DNA of 64,000 nt from Facklamia lactis (GTDB taxonomy: Bacteria; Bacillota; Bacilli; Lactobacillales; Aerococcaceae): contig NZ_JACBXQ010000001.1 in the NCBI RefSeq assembly GCF_015863205.1, positions 372,001-436,000 on the forward strand, read 5' to 3'. Position 1 is the stretch's first letter; each line of letters begins with the position of its first letter. Both the position numbers and the translations under genes were made by a program. The notes beneath the pieces are model-generated. The model did not search any database and was not told the DNA's origin. It saw nothing but the letters and a program-made list of their open reading frames with translations. Below, piece after piece: positions 15,178 to 23,776 of this stretch.

Positions 15178-15929
15178 AGCATGATCACCTCGACATCCCC
15201 GATGACACTCGACACAACCAAACTCAGCTTGCGATTAGCATCTGGATAATCAGGACTTCGCCATTTAAAATTCTCCATGGTTAGCTGATATTCCTGGGAT
15301 TCAAATAGAACCCTTCCAGTCACTAAGGAAATATTTAAAGAGAGGCCGATATCTCGCGGAATAATCAACCGAATACGTCCAAACAATTTGCGAATCATGA
15401 CCGTATGTTGTCCAGCTGGAACAATTGTGTTCCCTAAATCAATAATGGAATTGCCTCCAACATAGACCATGTTGATATCATCCCATTCAAATGTGGTCTG
15501 ATTCGACTCTCTCAAATCAAATAATGAGGTATGTTCTAGAATGGTCCGCTGATTAGACTGCGGTTGAATCAATTTAATGCCATGATATTCGCCCGGTTCT
15601 TCTCTCAAAGGATGGAGAATACTTTCAGATAAGTTACCTAATTCATGAATATCTTCACGTTGAAAAATAATTAAAGCCAAGAAAACAGTGAGCGTTAATA
15701 ACCAAAATGATTTGGTCAAGATAATCGTTAATAACACCAATAAGAGGCCAAAACCAAGACACAGGCGATTCAGCCAACAATTCTTAACGTAGAGACTGGC
15801 TGTCATCAGGAAGAAACCTGCACCAAATAAGCCCAGAAATCGCCAATCGGTTACGAGTTCGACTAAGATTAGAAAGCCACAGAGAATTGAAACGTAAAAG
15901 ATACGTTCCTTCCAAAATTCTTTCACCAC
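15174..15929 (-). CDS. liaF: LiaF, inhibitor of the LiaSR system (VraT-like)
   Basis: A 251-residue membrane protein. Four closely spaced hydrophobic segments fill residues 8-90. A C-terminal beta-helix-like LiaF domain (about 125-251) follows, with repeated strands such as VYVGGNSIIDLGNTIVP and [13 protein letters not shown]. LiaF keeps LiaS inactive without stress. The start is one of two adjacent GTG codons (15929 or 15926) behind GGAGGTGGA. It is first in liaFSR, with a convergent-free upstream gap of 100 bp that must hold the promoter. Confidence 0.9.
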   Translation of the reverse strand: MVKEFWKERIFYVSILCGFLILVELVTDWRFLGLFGAGFFLMTASLYVKNCWLNRLCLGFGLLLVLLTIILTKSFWLLTLTVFLALIIFQREDIHELGNLSESILHPLREEPGEYHGIKLIQPQSNQRTILEHTSLFDLRESNQTTFEWDDINMVYVGGNSIIDLGNTIVPAGQHTVMIRKLFGRIRLIIPRDIGLSLNISLVTGRVLFESQEYQLTMENFKWRSPDYPDANRKLSLVVSSVIGDVEVIML

Positions 15930-16000
15930 TCCACCTCCGTGCGCATTTTTTACTATTATCGCACAGTTTATAAGGACTTTAAAGATTAAATCTTATTAAA

Positions 16001-16035
16001 AAAGATCCCCCTAGTCTTTTTCTAGTGAGATCTTT
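16001..16035 (-). terminator. greA terminator
   Basis: AAAGATC plus CTAG arms pair across 16001-16035. TTTTTT follows on the minus strand. Confidence 0.75.
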
Positions 16036-16038
16036 GTT

Positions 16039-16518
16039 TTATGCTTTTTCTACTTTTAAAATTTCAACATCAAAAGAACCACCCGGTGTGTCAATCGTAG
16101 CTTCTTGGCCAACTTTTTTACCAAGAATTGCTTGAGCCATTGGTGAATCATTTGAAATTTTGAATTCCATTGGGTCTGCTTCTGCAGAACCTACAATGAT
16201 ATAAGCTTCTTCTGGTCCATTAGGTAATTCTTTAAAGGTTACCTTGCGTCCCAATGTCACTTCATCTTCATCGAAATCTTTATCGTCAATAATTTCAGCA
16301 AAGCGAATCATATTCTCAAGTGTTGAAATACGTCCTTCCACAAAGGCCTGTTCATCTTTTGCAGATTCGTATTCAGAGTTCTCTGATAAATCACCAAATG
16401 AACGTGCTACTTTAATGCGTTCAATAATTTCCTTGCGTTTATTTACTTTTAAATCTTCTAATTCTGCTTCTAATTTCGCTTTACCTTCTAATGTCATTGG
16501 AAAAGTCTTTTCTACCAT
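16039..16518 (-). CDS. greA: Transcription elongation factor GreA
   Basis: 159 residues, the standard GreA length. The N-terminal coiled coil (about 10-75) includes the family signature around [20 protein letters not shown]. Its acidic tip (DLSENSEY) enters the RNA polymerase secondary channel and induces cleavage of backtracked RNA. An FKBP-like C-terminal domain follows ([19 protein letters not shown]). It lies 21 bp downstream of udk and is probably co-transcribed. It ends at a clear terminator. Confidence 0.97.
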   Translation of the reverse strand: MVEKTFPMTLEGKAKLEAELEDLKVNKRKEIIERIKVARSFGDLSENSEYESAKDEQAFVEGRISTLENMIRFAEIIDDKDFDEDEVTLGRKVTFKELPNGPEEAYIIVGSAEADPMEFKISNDSPMAQAILGKKVGQEATIDTPGGSFDVEILKVEKA

Positions 16519-16539
16519 GAAACATGCTCCTTAATATAA

Positions 16540-17160
16540 TTAATGTAATATTGTATGAATTTTTGTGGTTAATAAGTCAATCGCTACTGAATTATGTCCC
16601 CCTTCAGGGACGATAATATCAGCATAGCGTTTGGTTGGTTCCGTAAATTGATGGTGCATCGGTTTAACTACCTCAACATATTGCTTCAAAACCGATTCTA
16701 CAGACCGACCTCTCTTCACGACATCTCGCTGAATCCTTCGAGCAAGACGGATGTCATCTTCCGTATCAACATACACCTTGATATCACAAAGGTCTCTAAT
16801 CTGTTTGTCTTCAAAAATTAAGATCCCCTCCAAAATCAACACATCTCGTGAAGGCTCGATTATCACTTCACGACTTCGATTATGTTGGGTATAGTCATAT
16901 ACTGGAACTTCAATGGTCTCGCCTTTAATAAACTGTTGAATTTGTTGATAATAGAGATCATTGTCAAATGCAAAGGGATGATCATAATTTGTCTTTAACC
17001 GCTCTTCAAAAGGCATATGACTCTGGTCTTTGTAATAATTATCTTGGGCTAGAACTAGCACTGACATTTCAGTAAACTCAGATAAAATCCTTTTACTTAC
17101 GCTGGATTTACCTGAGCCAGATCCTCCCGTCACGCCGATGATAATAGGTCTACCGGCCAT
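16540..17160 (-). CDS. udk: Uridine kinase
   Basis: 206 residues from the ATG at 17160. A GTG just before it is also open, but AAGGAG spacing favours the ATG. The Walker A motif [13 protein letters not shown] is at residues 7-19. NRP-kinase features follow: LAQDNYY, the base-binding [17 protein letters not shown] and the lid [12 protein letters not shown]. It phosphorylates uridine and cytidine for pyrimidine salvage. A terminator upstream separates it from mltG; downstream it leads into greA. Confidence 0.96.
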   Translation of the reverse strand: MAGRPIIIGVTGGSGSGKSSVSKRILSEFTEMSVLVLAQDNYYKDQSHMPFEERLKTNYDHPFAFDNDLYYQQIQQFIKGETIEVPVYDYTQHNRSREVIIEPSRDVLILEGILIFEDKQIRDLCDIKVYVDTEDDIRLARRIQRDVVKRGRSVESVLKQYVEVVKPMHHQFTEPTKRYADIIVPEGGHNSVAIDLLTTKIHTILH

Positions 17161-17191
17161 CACTCCACTCCTTTTTTGTTCTTAAGACAGA

Positions 17192-17230
17192 CTAAAAAGA
17201 AAGCAATCACCCCTGGAAGGGCGATTACTT
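17192..17230 (-). terminator. mltG terminator
   Basis: AAGCAATCACCCC pairs imperfectly with GGGCGATTACTT (17201-17230). TTTCTTTTT follows on the minus strand. Confidence 0.7.
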
Positions 17231-17317
17231 TAAGTCCAATAAAACTTGAATAAAACTATACCTAAGAAAATACCACATCTTAAGCTAACTTTCAAGCTTA
17301 TTTCGATGAATTATCAA

Positions 17318-18559
17318 TTATTCTACCGCTTCAGCTTCTTCTTCTGGCAATTCAGCTGGCTGATTAGCAGGCTGATTGAGCTGCTCATCCTCTCCTTCTG
17401 CTTCTTGTGAGGCCTCATCAAAGAATGGCTGAACATACTCTTCTACTAAAGCATCGTGTTCTTCAATGGTAGACGAGTAATACACTTCACCAGTATTCAT
17501 ATCTGCTACAAAGTAATAATATTCAGAATACGTTGGATAAATGGCTGCCGTAATGGAGGACATACTCGGTGTATTGATCGGTCCTGGTGGTAATCCTGTA
17601 TTCATATAAGTATTATAAGGTGAATCTACTTCCGTATCTTCATAAGTGACTAATTCCTTGTGTTCTCCTAAGGCATAGATAACCGTAATGTCACTTTGAA
17701 GTGGCATTTCTGCATAAATACGATTGAGGAAGACACCAGAAATCATAGAACGGTCTTCATCTGTCACCCCTTCTCGTTCAATAATTGAAGCTAGAGTCAG
17801 GATTTCATGATATGAAAATTCCGTATTATTAAGATCTTCTTTGAGTTTTTGGTACTCAATATTAGATTTTCCAATCATCTTCTCAAGTAGCTCGTCAACT
17901 GACATACCAGCCATATAATCATAAGTTGCTGGATAGAGATAACCTTCAAGTGGATGTTTTAGACCCTCGATCTCAGCTAGAGGTGACAAGAGACTTGGGA
18001 ATTTCTCTGTCATTTCTGAAATAAAGTCCTTGTTATCAGCTTTTTCCATAAATTCATCCGCTTCAATCGGTGTACTCTCAGCTACCATCTCAGCTATTTC
18101 GGATAATTGCATTCCTTCCACAATGGTTAAGGTCGTATCAATATCTTCTTGAATTGGTTCTCCCCCTGCTTCGAGGGCAACTAAGATTTCATCTGCCGAC
18201 ATGCTCGGTGATAAGTCATAGTAACCAGCCTGGAAATCATCGACTCCCTTTAATTTCATATAAAGACTAAAAAACTTAGCATTATCGATCAATTTCTGTT
18301 CTTGCAGCACTTGTGCGATATCATCAGTCGTGGATCCGATCGGAATCGTGACTTCAATTTGATTTTGATTATCTGCATCCACTGGTTTCATTGCTCGATC
18401 TATTTTGAGATAGAACCAAATAGCTAAGATTAAAATTGATAAAATAAAAAATATCATTAATAATTTAATGACCCGACGAGTCCAAAGAATTTCTTTCACA
18501 TGTTTGGTTTCTTTTTCCTTTGCCTCTTCTCGGATTTTTTCCCAATCTATTCTATTCAT
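17318..18559 (-). CDS. mltG: Endolytic peptidoglycan transglycosylase MltG
   Basis: 413 residues from the ATG at 18559, which follows TAGGAGGAT; the frame is open upstream but without an SD. A short cytosolic N terminus (about 30 residues) is followed by a single membrane helix (about 35-55), a LysM-like subdomain and the YceG catalytic domain. That domain shows LASIIEREG (catalytic Glu), FLNRIYAEMPLQSD and TYMNTGLPPGPI. The C-terminal tail is very acidic (AEGEDEQLNQ onward). MltG cuts nascent glycan strands and so limits their length, working with the elongation machinery. A 22-bp inverted repeat overlaps its -10 box. Confidence 0.93.
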   Translation of the reverse strand: MNRIDWEKIREEAKEKETKHVKEILWTRRVIKLLMIFFILSILILAIWFYLKIDRAMKPVDADNQNQIEVTIPIGSTTDDIAQVLQEQKLIDNAKFFSLYMKLKGVDDFQAGYYDLSPSMSADEILVALEAGGEPIQEDIDTTLTIVEGMQLSEIAEMVAESTPIEADEFMEKADNKDFISEMTEKFPSLLSPLAEIEGLKHPLEGYLYPATYDYMAGMSVDELLEKMIGKSNIEYQKLKEDLNNTEFSYHEILTLASIIEREGVTDEDRSMISGVFLNRIYAEMPLQSDITVIYALGEHKELVTYEDTEVDSPYNTYMNTGLPPGPINTPSMSSITAAIYPTYSEYYYFVADMNTGEVYYSSTIEEHDALVEEYVQPFFDEASQEAEGEDEQLNQPANQPAELPEEEAEAVE

Positions 18560-18579
18560 AAATCCTCCTAATGAAGCTA

Positions 18580-18601
18580 TTTTGCTAGCATTATAGCAAA
18601 A
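18580..18601 (-). promoter_or_regulatory. mltG -10 region inside an inverted repeat
   Basis: TTTTGCTA-gcatta-TAGCAAAA: 8-bp perfect arms, with TATAAT (18590-18595, minus strand) inside. The -35 is weak (TGGTCA, 17 bp upstream). It could be an operator for a repressor or the base of an RNA hairpin. Confidence 0.4.
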
Positions 18602-18651
18602 TATTCTTTTCTTGACCATACTAGGCTGTTTACAAATCAATCAAACAAAAG

Positions 18652-18682
18652 AAATCCTACTTAGCCAAACTAAGTAGGATTT
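18652..18682 (-). terminator. Terminator of the ireB-ruvX-DUF1292 operon
   Basis: AAATCCTACTTAG pairs perfectly with CTAAGTAGGATTT around CCAAA. CTTTTGTTT follows on the minus strand. Confidence 0.75.
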
Positions 18683-18705
18683 ACAGTAAGATCCATTCGT
18701 GGAGA

Positions 18706-19017
18706 CTAATCTTCTTCTTCTTCAATAAAAGTATTTAGGACTTCTTCAATCATGTCCCATTCTTCTTCTGTTTCAATTGGTTGTAAATCTCCTGATGTAC
18801 CATCCTCATTCTCAACAAATGAAAAAGCTTGAAGTTCAACATCTTCTTCTTCGCTTACTCCAGCTGGGTAAATCAAGACATAAGACTTACCAAAGTCTTC
18901 AGAATCAAAAGTGAAAAGAACTTCATATAAAGCTTCATTTCCCTCTTCGTCTACAACGGTAATATAGTTTAATTCTTCTTCATGAGTATGTTCATGGTGA
19001 TCTTGTTGATTTGTCAT
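18706..19017 (-). CDS. DUF1292 family protein (YrzB-like)
   Basis: A 103-residue, strongly acidic cytosolic protein. After a His/Glu-rich start ([11 protein letters not shown]) comes the DUF1292 core: [35 protein letters not shown] and [14 protein letters not shown]. The ireB-ruvX-DUF1292 order is conserved throughout Firmicutes. The biochemical role is unknown. It lies 10 bp behind ruvX and ends at the operon terminator. Confidence 0.92.
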   Translation of the reverse strand: MTNQQDHHEHTHEEELNYITVVDEEGNEALYEVLFTFDSEDFGKSYVLIYPAGVSEEEDVELQAFSFVENEDGTSGDLQPIETEEEWDMIEEVLNTFIEEEED

Positions 19018-19027
19018 ATTATTACTC

Positions 19028-19462
19028 CTATTTTTTCATATTTAAATAATTTTGTAAGATCATGACAGCTGCAAGCTTATCGATGACTTTTTTGCGTTTC
19101 TTTCGAGAAACATTTCCTTCCTCCACTAACATGCGTTCTGCTTGAGAGGTAGTCAAACGTTCATCTTGAAAGACAATTTCACAATCGCCTATAAATGGAC
19201 GGAGAGCCTCACCATATTGCAGGGAAGCTTCTGCTCGAGGTCCAATTGAATTATTCATATTCTTAGGTAAGCCAATGACAATGGTATCCACATCGTACTC
19301 TTTAACTAGCTCTTGAACACGATCATAACCAAAGTCCTTGTTCTCTTCATCAATCTTAATTGTTTCAATGCCTTGAGCAGTCCAGCCCATTAAATCACTG
19401 ACCGCTACTCCGACTGTCTTAGAGCCTACATCAAGCCCCATCGACCGCTTGCCAATTGACAT
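19028..19462 (-). CDS. ruvX: RuvX/YqgF-type Holliday junction resolvase-like protein
   Basis: 144 residues with an RNase H-like fold. Motifs: [15 protein letters not shown] (first catalytic Asp), [17 protein letters not shown] and [15 protein letters not shown], with a late Asp in KKVIDKLAA. The family has been linked to pre-16S rRNA 5'-end maturation as well as to junction resolution; which dominates here is not visible. It overlaps or abuts ireB (one base between stop and start). Confidence 0.94.
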   Translation of the reverse strand: MSIGKRSMGLDVGSKTVGVAVSDLMGWTAQGIETIKIDEENKDFGYDRVQELVKEYDVDTIVIGLPKNMNNSIGPRAEASLQYGEALRPFIGDCEIVFQDERLTTSQAERMLVEEGNVSRKKRKKVIDKLAAVMILQNYLNMKK

Positions 19463-19463
19463 C

Positions 19464-19724
19464 TTATGACTCCTTCTTAGTTAAATAATATTCAACTAAT
19501 TTCTCAACAATTTCATCTCTTTCATGACGTCGAATTAAATTACGAGCGTCATTATGGCGTGGAATATAAGCAGGATCTCCTGATAGTAAGTAACCTACGA
19601 TTTGATTAACTGGATCGTAGCCCTTTTCTTCAAGTGCTTGATAAACCATTTCCAACGTTTCACGAACTGTATGCTGGTTTAGATCATCGAGTTTAAAAAG
19701 TATCGTCTCATCTAATGATTGCAT
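19464..19724 (-). CDS. ireB: IreB (UPF0297) regulatory phosphoprotein
   Basis: From the ATG at 19724 it has 86 residues, the family length; the open frame upstream to 19760 is not expected to be translated. The sequence [14 protein letters not shown] has the conserved Thr (here residue 7) phosphorylated by the PASTA kinase IreK in enterococci. The signature [27 protein letters not shown], broken here for length, spans about 40-68 (core [19 protein letters not shown]). IreB tunes cephalosporin tolerance and cell-wall homeostasis. It is first in the ireB-ruvX-DUF1292 operon. Confidence 0.92.
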   Translation of the reverse strand: MQSLDETILFKLDDLNQHTVRETLEMVYQALEEKGYDPVNQIVGYLLSGDPAYIPRHNDARNLIRRHERDEIVEKLVEYYLTKKES

Positions 19725-19832
19725 ATAAGCGTCCACCGAACCTTTCTTGTTCAAAGCCAAAGGACTGATCCCAATGTCTTTGATCGTTTAACTAATATTA
19801 TTCTAACATAAAATGTACCCTATATGCTCATT

Positions 19833-22484
19833 TTATGCAAGTTTCTCAATTTCTTCTGCCACGGCTGCTAGCATTTGTGGAATACCTGCTGGATTCTTAC
19901 CTCCTGCTTGAGCCATTTGAGGGCGTCCTCCACCCCCACCACCAATCATAGCCGCTAAGGATTTGATTAAATCGCCTGCCTTAATCCCTTTAGCAACCGT
20001 TGCATCATCTACTAACACTAACAAGTTTGCCTTATCTTCTTGCCCTGTAGCAATAACCAGAATGTTGGAGGCAGCTTTTTCTTGCCACGTATCACCTAAT
20101 GATCGTAAAGAATCCATATTTTGATTCTCAACAGAGGCTGCTATATAGGTTAAATCTCCCACTTCTTGTACTTGTTCGAAGATCTCACCTGAAGCATTCT
20201 GCATAATTTTTGCAGTTAAGGAATCAATTTCTGAGTGGCTTTCTTTTAATTCAGCCTGTAATTGTTCAATCTTATGCAAGAGCTGATCTTTTTGTGCCAC
20301 TTTTAATTGTTGCTGAATGGTATGAAGAATGCTTTCATTCTCTTGATAATCTGCAATCGCTGCTTGCCCAGTTAGAGCTTCAATCCGACGAATGCCTGCC
20401 CCAATTCCGGTTTCAGAAATTAATTTAAAGGTGGCGATCTCATTAGTATTCGTCACATGGGTTCCGCCGCAAAGCTCAATCGATTCATTCCCAATATTTA
20501 CAACTCGAACCACATCACCATATTTCTCACCAAACAAGGCCATGGCTCCCATTGCTTTTGCTTGATCAATTGGCATTTCTTGAATCTCAACATCTAAGGT
20601 ATTCTCAATCATATAATTAACATAAGTTTCGACTTGCTTCAATTCTTCGTGGCCCATCTTACCAAAATGAGAGAAATCAAAACGCAAGCGATCAGGTCCC
20701 ACATACGAACCCGCCTGATTAGCATGATCACCTAAAACATCTTTTAAAGCCTTGTGTAATAAATGCGTAGCTGTATGATTCTGATTCGTCTTCATTCGCG
20801 AATTTCGATCCACTGTTAAGGTATATGACTGTCCTTCATTTAAAGGCATTTCAAACGTTCTAACCTTATGCATAAATTGACCATGAGGGCCCTTCTTCAC
20901 ATCGAGAATTTCAGCCAACATTTGGTCGCCATCAAAAATGCCACCCTCATCAGCCACTTGCCCTCCCATCTCTGCATAGAAAGGAGAACGATTAAAGAAT
21001 ATATAGCCTTCCGAATTGGCCTTCAATTGAGAAGTAAGTTCATCTTCCACAACAATGTGCTTAATAGTGGCATTGGTTGACAACTGGTCGTATCCCACAA
21101 AGTCAAACTGATAGTCAATCGATTGGAGTGTAGCGGACTGAACAGACATTGACCCTTCATCAGATCGAGCGGATCGTGCCCGTTCTCTCTGTTCTTCCAT
21201 GGCTTGCTCGAATCCTGCCACATCCACCAACATACCTTCTTCTTCGGCCATTTCTTGAGTGAGTTCTAGAGGGAACCCAAAGGTATCATATAATTGAAAG
21301 GCAGCATGACCAGAAATTTCAGACTTTTCTTCTGCTTTTAAGTCTGCCATTAACTGATTCAATTGCATTTCTCCACCTTCAATGGTTTCATGGAATCTTT
21401 CTTCTTCTTTAAGTAGAATATCTTGAACAAATTGAACATTTTCTTTTAATTCAGGATAAAATTCCCCCATCATCTCAACAATAACAGGGACTAATTCGGA
21501 TAAAAAGGTCCGATGAATTCCCAATTTACGTCCATGCATCAAAGCCCGACGGATTAAACGGCGAAGGATATAGCCACGTCCTTCGTTAGAAGGTAAGGCT
21601 CCATCAGAAATAGCAAAGCTCACCGCTCTAATGTGATCAGCAATCACCTTGAATGAGGTATTTATTTTCTGATCTTGGCCATATTTTTTATCAGTTAAGG
21701 TTTCAATTTGTTCAATGATTGGCATGAAAAGATCTGTTTCAAAATTTGTTGGGGTGTCTTGAATAACAGATGCCATTCGCTCTAGTCCCATCCCAGTATC
21801 CACATTTTTGTTAGGGAGCGGTTGGTAGCTCCCATCTGGCATGTGGTTGTATTGAGAGAAAACTAAATTCCAAATTTCTAGATAACGTTCGTTCTCTCCA
21901 CCTGGGTACATTTCTGGATCAGAATCATCCAAATTTTGGTAACTTTCCCCACGATCATAGAAAATTTCCGTATCTGGGCCACAAGGTCCTGCCCCAATAT
22001 CCCAAAAGTTTCCTTCTTCCGCAATCACGTGATCCTCAGCGAGACCACATTTTTCCATCCAGATTTGCTTTGTCTCAAGATCCTCAGGATGATAAGTCAC
22101 ATAGAGACGTTCCTTATCAAAGCCTAACCATTCCTTAGAAGTTAGAAACTCCCAAGCCCAAGGGATCACTTCTTCTTTGAAATAATCTCCAATAGACCAA
22201 TTCCCAAGCATTTCGAATAAAGTATGATGACGAGCTGTCACCCCCACATTCTCAATATCATTAGTTCGAATACATTTTTGAGCATTCGCAATCTTTGGAT
22301 TCTCTGGGACTTCACTTCCATCCATATAAGCTTTTAAAGCTGCTACACCCGAGTTAATCCAGAGAAGCGTTGGATCGTTGACGGGGATTAAAGATGCCGA
22401 TGGAATAATTTCATGATTCTTCTCCGCCCAAAAATCAATAAATTTTTGACGAATTTCATTACCAGTTAATGCTTGCATATCCAT
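19833..22484 (-). CDS. alaS: Alanyl-tRNA synthetase
   Basis: 883 residues, full length. The class II catalytic core (1-460) includes RHHTLFEMLGNWSIGDYF and FDRG-type motif 2/3 elements. The editing domain carries HTATHLLHKAL and CGGTHV, the zinc-binding set that hydrolyses Ser- and Gly-tRNA(Ala). The C-Ala domain ends with the Gly-rich IGGGGGGRPQMAQAGG. It is preceded by an alanine T-box leader. ireB starts about 108 bp downstream and may be partly co-transcribed. Confidence 0.97.
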   Translation of the reverse strand: MDMQALTGNEIRQKFIDFWAEKNHEIIPSASLIPVNDPTLLWINSGVAALKAYMDGSEVPENPKIANAQKCIRTNDIENVGVTARHHTLFEMLGNWSIGDYFKEEVIPWAWEFLTSKEWLGFDKERLYVTYHPEDLETKQIWMEKCGLAEDHVIAEEGNFWDIGAGPCGPDTEIFYDRGESYQNLDDSDPEMYPGGENERYLEIWNLVFSQYNHMPDGSYQPLPNKNVDTGMGLERMASVIQDTPTNFETDLFMPIIEQIETLTDKKYGQDQKINTSFKVIADHIRAVSFAISDGALPSNEGRGYILRRLIRRALMHGRKLGIHRTFLSELVPVIVEMMGEFYPELKENVQFVQDILLKEEERFHETIEGGEMQLNQLMADLKAEEKSEISGHAAFQLYDTFGFPLELTQEMAEEEGMLVDVAGFEQAMEEQRERARSARSDEGSMSVQSATLQSIDYQFDFVGYDQLSTNATIKHIVVEDELTSQLKANSEGYIFFNRSPFYAEMGGQVADEGGIFDGDQMLAEILDVKKGPHGQFMHKVRTFEMPLNEGQSYTLTVDRNSRMKTNQNHTATHLLHKALKDVLGDHANQAGSYVGPDRLRFDFSHFGKMGHEELKQVETYVNYMIENTLDVEIQEMPIDQAKAMGAMALFGEKYGDVVRVVNIGNESIELCGGTHVTNTNEIATFKLISETGIGAGIRRIEALTGQAAIADYQENESILHTIQQQLKVAQKDQLLHKIEQLQAELKESHSEIDSLTAKIMQNASGEIFEQVQEVGDLTYIAASVENQNMDSLRSLGDTWQEKAASNILVIATGQEDKANLLVLVDDATVAKGIKAGDLIKSLAAMIGGGGGGRPQMAQAGGKNPAGIPQMLAAVAEEIEKLA

Positions 22485-22493
22485 TCTCCTTAT

Positions 22494-22697
22494 AAAAAAA
22501 TAGACCCGTTATACTCAAGGGCGCTTTACCGCGGTACCACCTTGCTTATAACGACTCATTGTCATATCTCTTATGGCTGTTAACGCCAGCTAGTACGCTA
22601 ATTTTTCAATTAGAAAGGTATGAGGGAGCGTCTTCCGCATTGATTATTTTCACCAACCATAATCTCTCTAGGCTTGCGTCAACATGTCCTCTACTCT
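22494..22697 (-). promoter_or_regulatory. Alanine T-box leader of alaS
   Basis: The T-box sequence GGTGGTACCGCGG reads on the minus strand at 22529-22541. The competing terminator uses GCCCTT/AACGGGT (22504-22522) followed by seven T (22494-22500). Stem I carries AGAGAG and a candidate specifier GCU (Ala) at 22627-22629. Uncharged tRNA(Ala) would stabilise the antiterminator. Confidence 0.9.
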
Positions 22698-22701
22698 TAA
22701 T

Positions 22702-22730
22702 AATATAGCAATTTACTCTAATTAGGTCAA
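22702..22730 (-). promoter_or_regulatory. alaS promoter
   Basis: Minus-strand TTGACC (22725-22730), 17-bp spacer, TATATT (22702-22707), immediately before the T-box leader. Confidence 0.75.
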
Positions 22731-22829
22731 TCGTTTATTAAAAATGTAATTTATTAAAGTTAATTAATTATTCTAGTATACCACAATCCATGCTATAATA
22801 TTTTTATATGTGATTTAGGAGGGGTCTTA

Positions 22830-23768
22830 TTGATCGAAAAAGTGTACATCATTTGTAACCATGAAGCGGGCCAAGGTAAAGGCCTTAAAATATTAAATGA
22901 GGTTCGGGACGAACTCGATCAATATCGGATCCCTTACTTAATCCAAGAAACTCAATATGCAAGTCATGCCACCACCCTCGCAACTCATTTGGCTCAAAAA
23001 TATTTTGATCCAAGTAAACATCGTTTAGCCATTATTGGGGGAGATGGCAGCTTGCATGAAGTCGTTTCAGGACTGGTCAATCTAGGGATAAAAATTCCAC
23101 TAAGTTTTTTTGGCGTTGGGACAGGTAATGACTTTCATCGAGCTTACCAGAAAGGAAAGACGACTTCAGATATAGTAAAGTCAATGCTTTTTGAACATGA
23201 AGCGACCGAAATCAAAATTGGTGTCTATGAACAAGTCATTCATCAAGAAAAAGGCGCCTTCGTTAATTCCATCGGAAATGGTTTTGATGCAGAAGTTTCT
23301 TACAATGTCCAAAAAATGAAATTAAAAGAGAAATTAGCTAGCTTAAAATTAACCTCTTTAGCTTATCTTGTTTCTCTTTTTCTAAGCATTAAACATTTAA
23401 AATATTTCGAAGCTGAAATAACGGTGGATGGACAAAAGCATCATTTCGATAAATGTGGATTCATCACGACTACTAACCACCCCTTTTTTGGAGGAGGAAT
23501 TCGCTTGTACCCGAATGACCTCACTAAGGAATCTCTCTTGAGTTGTATTATTGTTCATGATTTAACGCCTAAGAGAATTCTTAGTTTATTCTGGCAAATC
23601 CTCGTCACTCAAAAGCATCTTGGCTACCCTTATACTAGCCGCTTGGATGGAGAAAAAATCGAAATTAAGACAACCCAACCGCTTCGCACTCAAATAGATG
23701 GTGAAAATCAGATTAAATCTTGTATTCACTACCAAATACAAATAAGCAACTATCCTTTTTATATCTAG
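22830..23768 (+). CDS. Diacylglycerol kinase-family lipid kinase
   Basis: This 312-residue protein has the DAGK catalytic fold. The P-loop-like IIGGDGSLHEVVSG (about 70-83) and GVGTGNDFHRA (about 97-107) are the nucleotide-binding elements. FVNSIGNGFDAEVS and NHPFFGGGIRLYPN begin the C-terminal beta domain. The N-terminal N-P-x-S-G is altered to CNHEAGQGKG. Relatives phosphorylate diacylglycerol or other lipids (DgkB, YegS). The start is TTG behind TTAGGAGGGG. A TATAAT at 22794-22799 is its likely -10. It converges on recD2 with only 8 bp between stops. Confidence 0.88.
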   Translation: MIEKVYIICNHEAGQGKGLKILNEVRDELDQYRIPYLIQETQYASHATTLATHLAQKYFDPSKHRLAIIGGDGSLHEVVSGLVNLGIKIPLSFFGVGTGNDFHRAYQKGKTTSDIVKSMLFEHEATEIKIGVYEQVIHQEKGAFVNSIGNGFDAEVSYNVQKMKLKEKLASLKLTSLAYLVSLFLSIKHLKYFEAEITVDGQKHHFDKCGFITTTNHPFFGGGIRLYPNDLTKESLLSCIIVHDLTPKRILSLFWQILVTQKHLGYPYTSRLDGEKIEIKTTQPLRTQIDGENQIKSCIHYQIQISNYPFYI

Positions 23769-23776
23769 GAGGTTGC

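Noticed and set aside
19725-19760. Longer N terminus for IreB
   Set aside because: The family starts a few residues before the conserved Asp-Glu-Thr; the shorter form matches its usual length.
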